64,000 bases of DNA from Metellina segmentata (taxonomy: Eukaryota; Arthropoda; Arachnida; Araneae; Tetragnathidae): NCBI GenBank assembly GCA_947359465.1, contig OX375873.1, positions 57,073,573 through 57,137,572 on the forward strand, given 5' to 3'. The notes under the pieces are model-generated. The model saw nothing but the letters and a program-made list of their open reading frames with translations. It made no database searches and was not told where the DNA came from. The position numbers and the translations under genes were made by a program. Shown one piece after another: positions 1-13,860 of the stretch (its first letter is position 1; each line of letters starts with the position of its first letter).

Positions 1-1870
1 ACACACCTCGGACGCAGCCTTAGATTACGGTTACAGACGGGTCATATAATCTTGGTTATCACCAGGGATTTCGTATCGTAGCTTTTTTTTTTTTGCAACC
101 CCGAGCCAATCAGGGTTTGTGAAGTGAAAGCTCTGCCTAGATAAGGATTCAATTGGGGCCATTGTTACTCATTACAGGCGGGCGGGGAGAGATATTGTAT
201 TCTCAAAGGATAGTTTTCCTTTGTTTTCTATTTGCAGATGGTAGGTAGTTTCATTAACGAGTTTCCATTAACTAGACTTTTTACTTTATGCCAGAGTGTT
301 TTTGTAGTGTTTGTTACAGTTCTATTTTTTAAACGATGTACTTTATTTTGTAACGACAAAAAGTTAACAAGTCTTTCACCATTTGTAACTGAAAAAATAT
401 ATTATATTCTTTGAGGTGTTACATTTCGATTTGCACATCGACCTTCTAATGAAGTGGACAGAGCATGTGTCTAAAGAAGTGATCATAAACACGGCGCTGA
501 TGTAGTATTTTGGGAGAGGGTGAAAATTTCTTTTCCTTACAATTTTCACTTGGTAATTGAAGTATTGTCATGATCGGAATCGGATCTACTATTAAGACAC
601 CGTTGTTTTTTAGCCCATTAACATGAGCCCATTAATTGAATCTTGTCACAAATGTTTCAGGATTGTATCTTAAACCAAACTGATCTGCTGAATTAATAGG
701 TATCGGCGAAGAATTTATTTGTATTTTTGGTACATTGTAAATCAATATTTACCTTTTAAAATAAATATTCGTGAAAAATGCTTTATTTCAAATGATTTTT
801 TATCAAATTCAAGCCGTGAATTATTGGTTGAATCATACAGAAATATGATTAAACTTATTTAAAGAAAAAATATGTAGTATACACACACATATCACTGTCA
901 GGATATGACGTGTTTCCCCGACTCGGCTCTTATTTCACCTTTCGGGAGGTTTGGTTTGTCATTCGATAGTCATTTTTTTGCAACAAGAGGGATAATTAGA
1001 CCAGGACCAACAGTTTTTTTAAAAGGGATTACTCACCACTTCGAACTAACCACTCATCTACTTGGCCCGTTCAAACTGCCAGACCAGAACTACGTCTTAC
1101 ATATTAATTAATTGGATAATTAAAATATAAAATACTGAAATCAGCTTTAAAATAATAGCTTTAAGTGTTATGGAGTAAATTGGTTAATTTGATAGAATTC
1201 TCGACTGTACGAATCACAAGTATATTCTATTGATAATTTTGGTTTACTCTTATCTTTGTTTATTACTTGAAATCATCATTTGCAAGTGAGTAAATACTTC
1301 GTAAGCAATATTGTTAGCAAACTACTCAAAGGTTCACATTTTTCTAATTTTAAATTATGTTATTTCAGCTAAAATGTATATGAGAAATTTGAAATATTCA
1401 CTAAGGAGGTTAAACCACATACTTCTTTTGTATATCTGTTTTTTAAAACAGAAATATAAACTTTACAGAAGTTCAAAAATTTGTGGCATATTGTATTATT
1501 TCTCGTGACAAAATGCAAAAGTTTTTTGTATAAAACGTCGTTTCAAGTTCCGTATTCCGTTCCAAAATATAAATTTTTATTCAGAAAAAACTCTTATCGA
1601 CAGAATCACATTGCCAGTGCTATTGCGTCTTTTTATTTAAAAAAACCCTGAAATTTAAATAAAATGCGTACAAAAAGATTAAGTCGCATTTTAAAAGTTT
1701 TATTGAAGCATATACGAAGTTGATGCCACTCTTTTGCAATTTCTATATGTTATAAGTTATTACTTCTACTTAAGTATTGTATTTGATTTATTTACAAAAA
1801 TACGTTAAGCCATATAAATTTAAATATTTTGATTTATATAAATTAATTGAATTATATTTCTATTTTCTAG
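1..1870. other. Non-coding sequence upstream of the first visible exon
   Basis: No convincing coding sequence is seen here. Because the exon at 1871 starts in the middle of a codon, this stretch is most likely intron of the same EF-hand gene, with the earlier exons (signal peptide and N-terminal part) lying upstream of the window. I looked for an exon ending just before the first EF-hand loop and found none that I could defend. The sequence is AT-rich with scattered stop codons in all frames. The short open frames at 232-414, 905-1111 and 1311-1508 have no recognisable motif. Confidence 0.5.
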
Positions 1871-1998
1871 AGCTCATGATTATGATAGCAACAAGAAATT
1901 AGATGGATTAGAACTGTTCACTGCTTTGGTACATGACTCTAAACATGCCCACGAAAATACTTTCGAAGATAATCATGAGACATCCGATGCTATAGAAA
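1871..1998 (+). CDS. MCFD2: Penultimate visible coding exon of MCFD2-like EF-hand protein
   Basis: Internal exon of a calcium-binding protein of the MCFD2 family, which in animals acts in the early secretory pathway with the lectin LMAN1/ERGIC-53 as a cargo receptor. A splice acceptor (tttctag) precedes 1871 and a donor (gtaagc) begins at 1999. One base completes a codon from the previous exon, 42 full codons follow, and one base is left over. The translation begins AHDYDSNKKLDGLELFTAL. This contains a canonical EF-hand loop with Asp at positions 1, 3 and 9, Asn at 5 and Glu at 12, close to the HDYDGNNLLDGLEL signature I know for MCFD2. The usual Gly at loop position 6 is Lys. The second half is a His- and Asp/Glu-rich linker. 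The phase matches the exon at 21417. CGREF1, a related EF-hand protein, is a less likely alternative. The N-terminal exons lie outside the window. Confidence 0.85.
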
Positions 1999-3611
1999 GT
2001 AAGCCTATAATTTGTTCTTCATAAAATATTTAATGATAATTTGTAGATTCTCAAAAGTTACTTGTCATTCAATTCTAATATGAGAACACTTCTCGAATAT
2101 ATGCGATTGTTGTGGAGTTGTACTTTTGAATTTAACAGATTTAAATACACTCGAATAAAGATAGGTTCTATTTTCCACTGTTATTGAGTCAAAAACGTCA
2201 GAGGACGAATATCAACTTGTGATATGGTGATATATTTTCATACATCTACAAACGAATGCTGGGGTTATCATTGGTCTTAACATCTTGCTACTTTAATTTG
2301 CGCTGAATAAATTGTGTTGAATAACTCACTTTTATAAGCTTTAGCTATTACTTCTGTATCCTTCATAATTGGTTATATATGTATGCATACACATGTCCAA
2401 AATTGATGATTATTGAATCCGAGATTAACCCTTTCGCACGTACTTGTACTGAGGTACCTTAAATATCAAATACATATTGTATGAGCTTTGTGAAATAAAA
2501 TTGTATACTTACCACAGGGTGCTACTGGGAACAAAAAGAATACTTAAGTGAACGCATTGTAGGTTTTAACTATTATTTAAAAAAAGCATTTTGCTAAATT
2601 AAAAGCAACCTGTAAGGAATGCGTTGATCTCTGATCCAAATGCAGGTTTTACAAGATGGAAACAGGCTATCTACAAGGCTATAATTCCTGTGGTAAGAAG
2701 TCGCATTTGTGCATTAGAAAACTCTGCTTATGTGCAAATGGTGTTGTATAGGCTTCTATACAAAGTCCGAGAGTATTATAAACATGCTATATTTAATTAA
2801 AATCACATGGCCTTGTTTGATAAGATTTTACTACCCTTAGTTTTTGGACGCGTGTGTATTTCAATCAGACTATTTTGCACAATGATGTTACTAAGTATTA
2901 ATACTTCATCCGCACATACGTTCACAAGCAAAACTACATAATATTGAACTTCTTTATCTCTTCTGCACATTTAATGCACTAAACCGAATTGATACTGGCA
3001 ACAATGCTTTTTAAACGAAGCAGTCAAATCGTTCTTCTCTCGCCGGAACCGGAAATTAAGACTAGAAGAAAAAAAATCTTCGATTCTCCGCTGTAATTAG
3101 TTCCACTTCATCTAAGAAATGCCGAAGTTCAAACCAACATATTTTTTCTTCCCCTTAAACTCTTCTAAATTCTTGTAAAAGGGAATAGACTACTTAAATT
3201 TAAGAAGCAGGCCGTAGATAGCAGGCAGAAACTAAATTTAGATTGCGTCGTCTACAAATTAGGTTACAGCTACTTAAGCAGCACTCAAAGACTAATTTAA
3301 ATAATGCTAACAATGTGCCGCTCCTCCACGGAGGACCTTCATTTTAAAAACGTTCCAAATTCCTATTCTCAAGCATGGGTGGTTTGTTGTGTTTTAAAAG
3401 TTAGAGAGAACAAATAAAAGTAAGCTAAAGGGTTGTTTTCAGTCTTATATGTTAAAGTTTTAAAGAAAAATGTAAAAATAAACACTTAGTATTTGCAAAA
3501 AGGATTTTTAAATGACGTACAAATTGTTTTTTTGTTACAGTTAATATAATAAACACATTTATTGCGTTTGAAGGCACGTTGTTTGATAATTACGTATCCT
3601 AAAAGAGAATT

Positions 3612-5480
3612 TAAATTCTGAATATCTATATAAATAAGAGTGGAATGTTTGTTTGTACAAGCCTCTTTCCCCCATTTCAAGTTAATTATCCCTTTGGGAT
3701 AATTCTAATACAAACTCAGTGGCTTCCGCGGTTGATGTTCGTATGTGTAAATGTCTAAAGGGCAACGTATATTTTTATTAAACTGTATTCTGTGAGTACT
3801 CACACTCATTTAGTAATTTAGAGACTGAATTTCGTTGCGACACTCAGTCTATCGGTCTTTTTTTTTATTTATGATTTTGTGTATGTATATTTGTGCGAGA
3901 ATCACACAAATTTATTCAATATAATTTCACAAAATGTTAAATACTTTATGAAACATTTATTAACTTAGAGAATAATTTATTTATGTTTAATTTGGTGTCC
4001 ATTTTTAAAGTCGTTTCATGCTAGAACTGCTAAATACCCTTATTAAAATTAAAATAAATATCCTTATTATTATAATATTTAGGTTTATCTAAATTTGGCA
4101 GTTCAGATGCTGGGTTGTATACATAACATTACGATTACTCAGATTGTTTTACGTTCAGCTGAAAGGCAATTATTGTTTCCAAATTTATTTTTATGGAAAT
4201 CAAATTCTAATACTTTAATTATTTCAGGGTTTCCATTAAAAATTTTGTCTCTGAATAAAGAAAGTGTTTAAGTGTAGCCCGGTGTTTAACGAAAGCTCAG
4301 CTAAAATATGATTAATTTTTTGGTGTAAGTTGTGGCAACTATGCTAGATCATAAATAAAAATAAAATATCACGAATAAATAACTTCTGAATAATTTCTTT
4401 CTCCGCTGACTTTAGTTTTATTTCTCTACTCTTTATTGTTTTAGGTTTAGTAAATATTTATTCGATTAAATTGTAATTTTTATTCATCAAACGCAACAAC
4501 AACCTCAAAAAATGATTGATTTAAAGGTACATGGGAGTTAGAGAAAAGCAAGTTTTAAATGGAACTTTGTCTATATTGAGATAATATATAATGTTAAAAA
4601 AAACTCCGAAGCAGGACTTTCGAAAAATTAAAAACTATTTGTTGTAGTGACAGTCAGGATTACGTATATTACTATATTTAATCATCTTTTCTCCTGTTAG
4701 AAGTTTGTTAAAAACAACGATTTTCTTTAAAACATAAAAAACTCTATAGAACTGATCTACCATTCTTTGAAAAATCGTAACAGTAGGTTTCCTTTGCTTT
4801 AAGTGTGCAGAATATATTCGATTTTAAAACAAGTTCTTTGTTGCTCCAATAAATGGAATTTTTAAGAAAAATGTATTCGCTTTAAAAAAAGATTAGTCAT
4901 CAATATCTTTTTATCCACTCCCTTCTTTGTCATCCTTTTCTTAAGAATGCGAAATTCTAAAATACCGTATAACTAGTGCAAAAGTGTCACAAGTCAAAAA
5001 ATATTGGTTGGAAAACTATGAGTGTTGGAGTATTTGCTGTAAATTCGTCGTTTTTACGAATAGGGTTATGACAATTTTACAGGAAACAAACTAAAAAACG
5101 GCACTTTAACCAACCAAAATTTTTTAATCAACTTTAGAAGTAGTAACCTTTTGTAGTTTTGTCATAAAACAGGGGTGCTACATTTGCCGCGTGTATTTTA
5201 TGGGTGAATATACATGTATTTGATTTGTGTCCACAGTTAGAGGTTGAAATCCTAAACATGTCTAAAAGCAGTTACTAAATTATTTTCAAGATAGTTAAAT
5301 GGCGTCATGCTTTTATGAAAGAGAAGAGTAGTTATTTTGGTAATTTTCAATCTACAAATTAATCAATTCAACCCGAGTTTAGTCGTTTATAATTCTGCTA
5401 ATATAATCATAAATTTAAAACATAATAATATTTTTCTTAGCTATAATCTCTACTAATATCTTAAGTTTTATCTTTTTTTT
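3612..5480 (+). repeat. Diverged ~2 kb interspersed repeat, copy A
   Basis: Blocks of this stretch align by eye, in order and in the same orientation, with 8704-10750 and with parts of 12180-13860. Shared landmarks include an AATCTATATA-type start, a pyrimidine-rich TCTATCGGTC/TCTATCCGTC segment, a block with AAACAAGTTCTTT, one with GTAAATTCGTCG, and one reading roughly CAGGGGTGC followed by a TGTATT stretch. No open reading frame is conserved among the copies, so this looks like a non-autonomous element. The AT-rich CTATATA start resembles some insect Helitron-derived elements, but I cannot establish the class. Confidence 0.5.
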
Positions 5481-7836
5481 AAATAAATTTGCTGAATAGT
5501 ATATTTGTACACCCCCCCCCTTCTATGGAATTTAAAATTTCCTGTTACAGTTCAGTCATCTCTGTATGATACGTACCATTTAATACAATTGATGCTTTCA
5601 AGATTTTTCTATAGCTTAGTGTAATTATCGAAGGAAATATTTATATAAAAAAATGTTATGTATCACCACTAAGGTATACAATTTAATAACTTAACCACCT
5701 AAAATTACCTTATGAAGACCACTTTGGAAAAGGGAAAGGATAACAATAGATAAAAAAAACATTCGACAGTATATCAATTATTTTCTTCTAAATTAACCAT
5801 GAATCATAAAAATTAGGTCTTTTCCGGATGAAAATGTGTTTTAAAAAAACTTCAATAACCTTTGTTTCAATAAATATATCCATAAGCTTTGTATTTGAGT
5901 ATAATTAAAACATTCAAAGTTCAGCATCAGAAATTTTCATCGTGAACCGAAAAGTTATTGAACCCTTCACAGAATGAACACTCCAAAGATTAGTTGCCAA
6001 AGTGTAATCTCCTCATATTAATTTTCTTAAAAATGATACGATAAGTGATTGCCCTAAAAAATCTTTTTTCACTTTCAAACACTCACTGTACTAAAATGGC
6101 ATCATTTACTTCTTATCTCACAGCAGCATCTGGGAGATCAGAAGCTCCAAAGAAACGCCTTTCATCACTCTTTACGCTTATGCTCTCAACCTTGATATCA
6201 CCACCATTTGTAATAATTATTTACTCAATAAACACCGACATGATCTACGACCGATATTAGACTTTTCGCTTGTGAGAGCAATCGTTTCGGGAGCAAGGTA
6301 TTCATACCATTAATACCCATTGCGTCATTAGGATAAAATTCGCATCGCTGTTGGGTTATTGGGAGAATTTGTTCTCCTTAATAGCTTTCTTCCCCTCTCA
6401 CACTTGAGCGATTATGAATCTCGAGTTGAGTTGCACAGTAACTTAGGAGAGCAAGGAAATGAAAAGTGCTTTTCTCTGAGTGTAAAAAATGGCGTGATGA
6501 ATGCGTTGTATGTTTCTTCAACTTATGGTGAAGCCACAAACTTCAATGTTAGTCCATTTAGAGGGATGAATCGTGTGGTAGACCTAAGGTGGTGGGTGTG
6601 ATGATGATGAAAGAAATTAATGTTGTGGAAAGGCCCATGGATACTTTTTGGAAAGTACATAGCAAAATTGCAAGACTTATTTTGTTGTGTTTTGTTTTGG
6701 GGAGGAATATTTCACCTTAAAGAGACGTAGTGACAATCATTAGTATCATAAATTAGTTTTAGATACACTTTTTTCGTATAGTTGTGAACGTGTAGAAAAT
6801 GTCGCGTAGAAAAAAATAAAAATTCAAAAGAGGAAAATTAAAATATTTTATTTGGTTATTTTATTGTAAATTATAATCAGCATTATATAAAATTATAAAC
6901 CTTCTTTGACGTTTTGATGTTACAAGAAGCTTGTAGAAAGTTCATTCACCATCAATTGCCATGAGCCTTTTAAATTTACTTCAAATAAGCCTAAGTTAGT
7001 TTTGAAAATGTTAGTTCCTGAGCTGTAAAACATTAAGTTAGAATTATTAAAAAAAGCTTTTTATTATGTATAATGCGATATACTTTGAATGACTGTTAGT
7101 GAAATCCTCGTCTTCCATCTGGTTTGTTGGTTGGCAATAAAGAAAATCCCCTCTCCTTGTGAATAGGAAAATCGAAAATAATAATATAGGAAATAAAAAA
7201 ATAACTTCGTCAATTCTAAGAAAGTATATATAAATTCCAAATGTTACTCAAACTCAATAACGTAGCCACTGCCTAGAATTTAGAAGCGATAAACCAAAGT
7301 AAAAAACACAGTTACTCTAACCTTATGAGAGGAAAAATAAATGTTTTCTGAATAGGACCTTATAATGCATTTAGAGCAGAGTTACTTTATTTCCTTTATT
7401 ATCCCCATGTCACCCAATAAGGTTTCATGAGTACCTTACTGAAACAATCTTTCCTAACACAGACAACACAAATGAAAAAAAGAAAGCATAAACCCATTTT
7501 TTGAACACACAGCCCATTCCCTCACTCTTCCACAAAGAATGCGATATTTTTAGAATGCGACGAGGAGAAAAAACCCATGCGCATCTTTCATAAAAAAAGC
7601 AATTTTCCTAACCGAAAGCGAGTGCCGTATGGAGATAATGTTTCAAATGACACCCATATAACTTCCTCAGAGGATGGGTAATGGTTACCAACAGGTACTG
7701 CGTCTGATGTTACCTCGCGGTGTTTACTTTACAACAGGAGGGCATCAACGATTGTACCCCATTTTCTTCCCTTGTATTCATCCTCATTTCTGTGAGAATG
7801 GAGAGCGGTTATGACTCGAGTAGATGGCCGGTGAAA

Positions 7837-8510
7837 ATGGACAAAAAAAGTAGTGTAAATAATAAATAAAATAAAATAGAGGCTCTTACTGTAAAGCTAA
7901 ATATAAAAGTGTTTTTGTGTTGGAGCGTCCTTCATGTTCGCATTAAAAGGATTTTCACTGTAGGCAAATATACCACCGGAAGACAAGGATCTTGCTTCCT
8001 GTTACCCAATGTGGAATTAGCACAAGAAGCACGTTTCTACTACTGAAACGTCTTTACCATCTATAATTAGCTTAACATAGAAAATGCCTCCCACTCCGTA
8101 TTGATTAACCAGAAATAAAATTTCACTTTTTCCCCTAGTTTGTTTGCTTAAAATGAAAATCCCTCTCATAAAAAACATTAATGTTAGTAAATAATAAATA
8201 AATTAGAAGATATTATGAGAGGCTTTTTTTTTCTGTAAAGTTAAATGTAGATTGCGTTGGTGTTTTGTGATTTAACGTGCTTCTTTTAAGTTTAATAGGG
8301 ATTGTTATTGTATGCAAACCACAAGAAGACAAGACGTCCATTTATTTCAACATGGAATGCGTACACGAAGCACGTTCTACCACCTAAGACACCAGTGCCA
8401 TTTATATCCAGCTTCACAGAAAATACCTCATTCCGTATTGGGAAATCAGAAGTAAAATTTCTCGTTTTCCAATTATGTGGATTTTTGCACTGAAAATCAT
8501 TCTCCAGTAA
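7837..8510 (+). repeat. Local duplication of a ~345-bp segment
   Basis: Two adjacent copies (about 7837-8166 and 8184-8510) share the order of several blocks. These are an AAATAATAAATAAA run, GAGAGGCT or GAGGCTCTT followed by CTGTAAAG, an ACCACAAGAAGACAAG-like block, a GCACGTTCTAC-like block, and AAAATACCTCATTCCGTATTG versus AAAATGCCTCCCACTCCGTATTG. The copies differ by substitutions and small gaps, so the duplication is old. No function is evident. The short plus-strand open frame at 8302-8493 lies inside the second copy and is probably chance. Confidence 0.55.
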
Positions 8511-8703
8511 GAATAATCACGAATTTGACTTCTTAACAGTGTTTTCAATACCAGAATATTTAAAGGTTTGATTATACGTGCTCAGGTTTCACTTCAGTAC
8601 CAAGGTTCCAATTAGCTATCTCGGAATTGTGTAGTAGTTTCAATGAAATTTTCGCCATTTTTTTCTAACCTTTTTAACAGTTGGAAGTTTTTTGTTTACA
8701 ATT

Positions 8704-10750
8704 TTGGAGATGGAAATCTATATACATAAAAATAAAGTATTTGTACACATTTTCGACCCATTCCAAGTTTTCTATTCGTTTGGTCCCTTCTGATGCCAAA
8801 TCCGTCTCTTGCGCGTTTGGTGTCTGTGTGTTTGTATGTCTGAGCTCGTACAACGTCCAAACGGTTGAATATATTTTCATCACACTTTGCATTAAGAGAT
8901 TACTTACTTTCATTTAGTGACTGAGTTTAGTTACTCAAGTCTGTCTATCCGTCTTCCTGTTCTATGTTCGATTTTATGTGTGTGTGGTTGTAAAAATATC
9001 ACGTACAATTTATTCAAAATATTTTATTGTAATGTTCTGTATTTCATGCACCATAATTTAATACATTTTCCCAAATTTTTTTGATTACATATTGCAAGTG
9101 ACACAAGTCAAAAAATGTAAATTGTGAGGTTATGTCATTGAAAAATATGTATGAGGTGCATCAACGTGTTATATTACTATTCCATAAAATATAATAGAAT
9201 TTACCGTCATAAATACCAACCTGAAATTTAAAAGAAGCTTATACTATTTCAAAATAAGTTTTATAGTATCCTTTAACTTGATTTTTTTCAAAGGCCGCAA
9301 TTTTGAGTTTTGTCACTTTTCTTGCCGGGGTGCGATGTGTATAAATAAGTTTAATGCTAAAACATATGAGTAAATGTACTTAAATCAACCATAATTTGGA
9401 GGATCTGAAAAGTATATTGAGTAATGCAATTACTTGTGTTGGTTTAACACTGCTGCTGAAAAATCAATAAATATTCAAAAAACTATTTTTACGGAATTTA
9501 AACTCTAATACATATGTATTTTGGACCATCTTAATTTTCTTTGAAATATATAAATTATTTCCGAATATTTGGAACAGACGTTATTTTGCAATGATATAGA
9601 AACTCGTATTCGTTTGCCACGTGCAGTGATATTTTCTGGGTGTTCTTTTTTCGCTCGAAATCAGTTTCGTGATTTTAAATTTTGTCTAATTTCAGTTGTA
9701 AGTTTTAAAAACTGTGAGATCAAGAGATAAAAATGAATCGTTAGTTTAAGTCTTTAGAGCTACTTTTATATTGCTTTATTTCTCTTTGTGTTTCCTGTTT
9801 TAAATATTTATTATTTTAATAAATTGTAATTTCTTTTGATCACACGCAACACCACCTCAAAGTATTTTATTTAAAGCGGCATGTAAGATAGAATAAAGCT
9901 AAATTTAAGTAGAATTTTGTCATTACTGAAAGTTGTTAAAAAAAAACGAACTAGAGCTTTTGAATATTACACAATCTTTTTCATAGCGCCAGATGGTCAA
10001 TGAGGTTTTTTTACGAATAGAAGCTGTATTTAAGCAACTTATGTAGAAAAGTTTTATCAAAACATTGATTTTCTTTAGAAGAAATGCTGTCAAATCTATT
10101 TACCAATAAATAATGGTAATAGGTTACCTTTGCTTTGTCTGTACTGAAGACATTCAATTTTAAAACAAGTTCTTTTATTATTGTACGTACCACAAAACGG
10201 AATTTTCAAGAAAAAACATTAGCTTTTAAAACAAACTTAGTGGTAAATATTTTATCAAATTAATTTGTCCTTGTTCCCCTTATGATAGCGAAATTCGAAG
10301 AGTGCCACAAATCCAAAAAACATAGGCAGGTATATTATGAGTGTGAGATTATTCGCCGTAAATTCGTCACTTTTATGAATTGAGTTGAGCAATATTACAA
10401 GAAAAGAAGTAAAGAAAGGGAATTTCAAAACCTTCTTCAAAATATCCTTCTGTAGTAGTTACCTTAGTGTCTGTCACCTTTTGTCAGTTTGTATTCTTAG
10501 CAGGGATGCGATATATGTGAAATGTATTGCATAGATTAACATGCATCACAGGATTTGTGTCCAAAGTTGGTTGTAGAAACTAAAAATTTGGCAAAGGTGT
10601 TAGAAATTATTTTACTGATTCCTAAATGATTTGTCATTTTTGTACGTCAGAGGAAAGTGATTCTTTTCAGGTCAATTTCATTCTATAGTAAACCAATTCA
10701 ACCAGTGAGTTCGAGTAATTTTGTTAGTAATAATTTTATAAAAAGAAGTA
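8704..10750 (+). repeat. Diverged ~2 kb interspersed repeat, copy B
   Basis: Same-orientation relative of copy A (3612-5480). It starts near AAATCTATATACATAAAAAT and contains the same series of blocks. A module reading roughly TTTTGTCAC...GGGGTGCGATGTGT occurs twice within this copy, near 9310 and 10490, so the element itself seems to contain an internal duplication. No conserved reading frame was seen. The short open frames at 8674-8917, 10011-10193 and 10255-10440 fall inside it and look like chance. Confidence 0.5.
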
Positions 10751-12179
10751 AATGAATAATATTTTAAACATTTTTATTGTTTGTAGTTTGAAGAATGCGC
10801 ATAAATATAAATTGCTGTCACAGAAACAAATTGTATAGATTACCTTCGGAAGTTTCATAAATATCCGCGTACCAAGTCTTTTCAATATAAAAGAGATTTT
10901 CAGTGTAAATCAGATAGAAGACTTGTTTGTTTAGTAACTAAAGCAACCAATTTGCTACTTCGTTCTTTAGTTAGCAATTTACTGGTAAGCCCAGGTGCAG
11001 TATTATATTCAGTGTTCTGTAGCACAACTCCAAATAATTGCAATCATTCTGCAGGCATTTTGTCCGAATTTTGAAAACTGAAGTAAAATCAAAAACAGAC
11101 GTAAAATACAATTATCGCCTAAATATGTATTACATATTTATAATAATACTTCAAAATTAATAAACTTACTTTATTTATTTAAAACCAGGGCATGCTTTCA
11201 GAATTTCCAATTCAGTCGGTAACTTTTAAAGTTAAATATTTTGTCAATGACATAGAAGATGTGTTATTTATAAAGTGTTTGTGGTAATTTGGGTGGTGGC
11301 GTAGCTAGAAAAGAAAAAAAGGTGTGATAAGAAGGGCTCTTTGCACTGCAAAACATCATAACTTATGATTGAAAAAAATCGCCCAAATAAAGGAAAAATA
11401 GTTAAGGAAATTAAGGAAAAATAGTCTGCAAAGACTTTGTTCTGCGACGTACATTGCAGTTTTAAGCACTTTCTGTTCCCGGGCTGATAAGTTTGATTAA
11501 ATACGGAAACCAGACATTTTCCTTCGTGCTATCCGAATGCTTTCCCATGATACATCGAGTAGTTACCTTAAAATGTAGTTTATCACCGTTTTGACGACTT
11601 TTGGGTTTTAATCTAATAAACGGCAATTGACCACTTAACTATTAAACGGCAATTTAGAAATACACAACTACATTGCATCATGTTACGAAAACGGGAGAAT
11701 CGAATAGATCAAGCTGTAACTGAGATTTTATTTCCATATTGAGGGACATTGGATGATATCGCTTGAGTTTATGTGAATTATATATCTGTACTATTAATTA
11801 TCTTTAACCTTTAGAAATACATTTAATTTGTTTTGAATTGGTGGCGAATGAGTAATCTTTAAAATTGAAACGTTAAAATTTGAATAGAACTGTCTATTTT
11901 CTATGTTGTTATAAGCATTTATATTGTGTATGAGTTTTGTTTAACAAGTGTTTCCTGCCAGTTCTAAACAAGAAACTTTCACCTTAACAAATCGATAAAA
12001 TTGGTAAAATTATTCGCAACGGCGCTATTTTTTTCCTTTCAATTTCGCCTTTAAAGTTATAACACGTTAAAACGCTCTTCATCCTGTTGTAGCTATTGGC
12101 CCTGTGGGCATTTTATTCTTTGAAGAACCTATAACGTAATATTCAATAAAATCTTTTTAAATAAATATGGAGTGTATAC

Positions 12180-13860
12180 ATTGAATAAATTTGCCGCATT
12201 TCAAGTTATTTATCAGCTTTGGATCATTGCAATGCAAAATCAGTGATTATCACGTTTGGTGTCTATATGGTTCTGCCCACGCTACATTTACACGGCTGTA
12301 TATATATATTACTGAAACTTTGTATATGCTACGATAATAATAGAGTAGTAATAACGTTAGTTTTATGTAAGAAAGTCAGCGACAGAATTTAACACACATT
12401 CATTGGTTTATTGCAAGTATAATATTAAATTAATTAAATTAATTTTCTAAAAATATTGAATATTTTGTAAAACATTCTAAATTATTAAATTCGTTACTTT
12501 AATTTAATTTGCTTATATTGTTGGTCAAGTTTGTCAAGTTTCATGGAGATGTAAATTGAGCATTTGCGATAACTCAAACTGCTTCAACAATACAACTAAA
12601 AAAGCAACTGTAGTTTCAAAAACATATTTTTACAAAATTTAAATTCCAATAATTTGTTAACTTTTCTTTAAAGATGATTCGTCATCCGACTTGATCACGG
12701 ATCTTCTTCAATTACCCATTGTGTTTGCTTTATTATGACGTTAATTATAATTATCTTACCTTTAAGGATGATGTAATTCTAAAATGTCGCATGCTTTATG
12801 CAAGGCCACAAATTATAAAATAGCGGTAGGAAACTAAGAGTTCTAGACTATTCACCAGAGGTATAATTGTTTCTACGATATAAGTTCCTGCAATTTACAG
12901 AAAAAGGACTTAAGGTTCCAAACGAAGCAATCAGGTATCTTCCATCTTATGACCCTACTGTTAAAAGCTCGCAGAGACCTGGAACTATTCTGTACCAACA
13001 GTTTCATATTTTCCCACATCGTCCCAAACGCCGTTTTGACTTGTCCCGTTTCGATCCTGATATTTATGACTTCCATTCTTCTAATATCTCCCCTTCAACC
13101 TAACATTTGTATTCCTAATTAACTGGACCGCGTTCTAACACCAGTAAGCTTGAGTTAATGAACCGACTGGACTCCTAATTGTATAGCAGATATTCTCTGA
13201 TAAATTTAAATCTAACTTTTTTCTTATTGCCCAACTCTTAATATTTTAACTTTAACTTGTTTTTTACAAGAACATTAGCTAGGCACTGCAGATCATCCGC
13301 CCAGTCACCAAAGACCGCTAAATTTAACCTTACGAATTAGCCTCCTCTGATTAAGTTATCTAGACACTTCCACCTTTATTTTATTTAAAAAATAATATAA
13401 TTTAAGAAATTTATTTTCTGATTTTTTTTCCCTTTTCGATGATTGAGATGACCCACTTCGCAGTGGGTGCTCCGTAAGTGATTTGTCCAGTCCTGGAAAA
13501 GGACTTAAGAAGAGGCAAACTAATCTCATCCCCAAACTCAAAATTGATATCGTGTCACCTTTCGTAGTTTTCTCATACAACATGGGTGCGATGTATGTGA
13601 AATGTATTGTATGGATGGATATGCATGTATGCAATTTGCCTCCAAAATATGACGTAGAAATTATAAAAATGTCAAAAAAGTGTTAAAAAACTATTTTTCT
13701 GACACTTAAACTTTGTTGGAATTTTTCTACGAAAGATAATAGTCATTGCTTTGTTCGCTTTTCTAGTCTACGGATGGCCAATTCAAATTCAACAGGGTAG
13801 GAAAATTCTGTTAGTAAGTTAATAAAAGTGAATTAAAACAATAAAACATGAAATTTAAAA
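12180..13860 (+). repeat. Diverged ~2 kb interspersed repeat, partial copy C
   Basis: Parts match copies A and B. The GCATTTCAAGTTATTTATC block near 12197 matches the start of copy A. The TTTTTACAAAATTTAAATTCC block near 12628 matches 9490 in copy B. The segment 13545-13860, with CATGGGTGCGATGTATGTG, matches 10490-10745. The middle is rearranged or too diverged to follow. The open frames at 12867-13103 and 13483-13686 lie inside it and carry no motif I recognise. Confidence 0.4.

Noticed and set aside
1..1870. Possible upstream exon of the MCFD2-like gene
   Set aside because: I searched for an exon ending in the residues that usually precede HDYD, with a donor in the right phase, and found nothing convincing.
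2425..2460. TTAACCCTTTCGCACG sequence resembling a TTAA-type MITE end
   Set aside because: No matching inverted end was found nearby, so it could not be called an element.
5511..5520. Run of ten cytosines
   Set aside because: A simple homopolymer with no associated structure.
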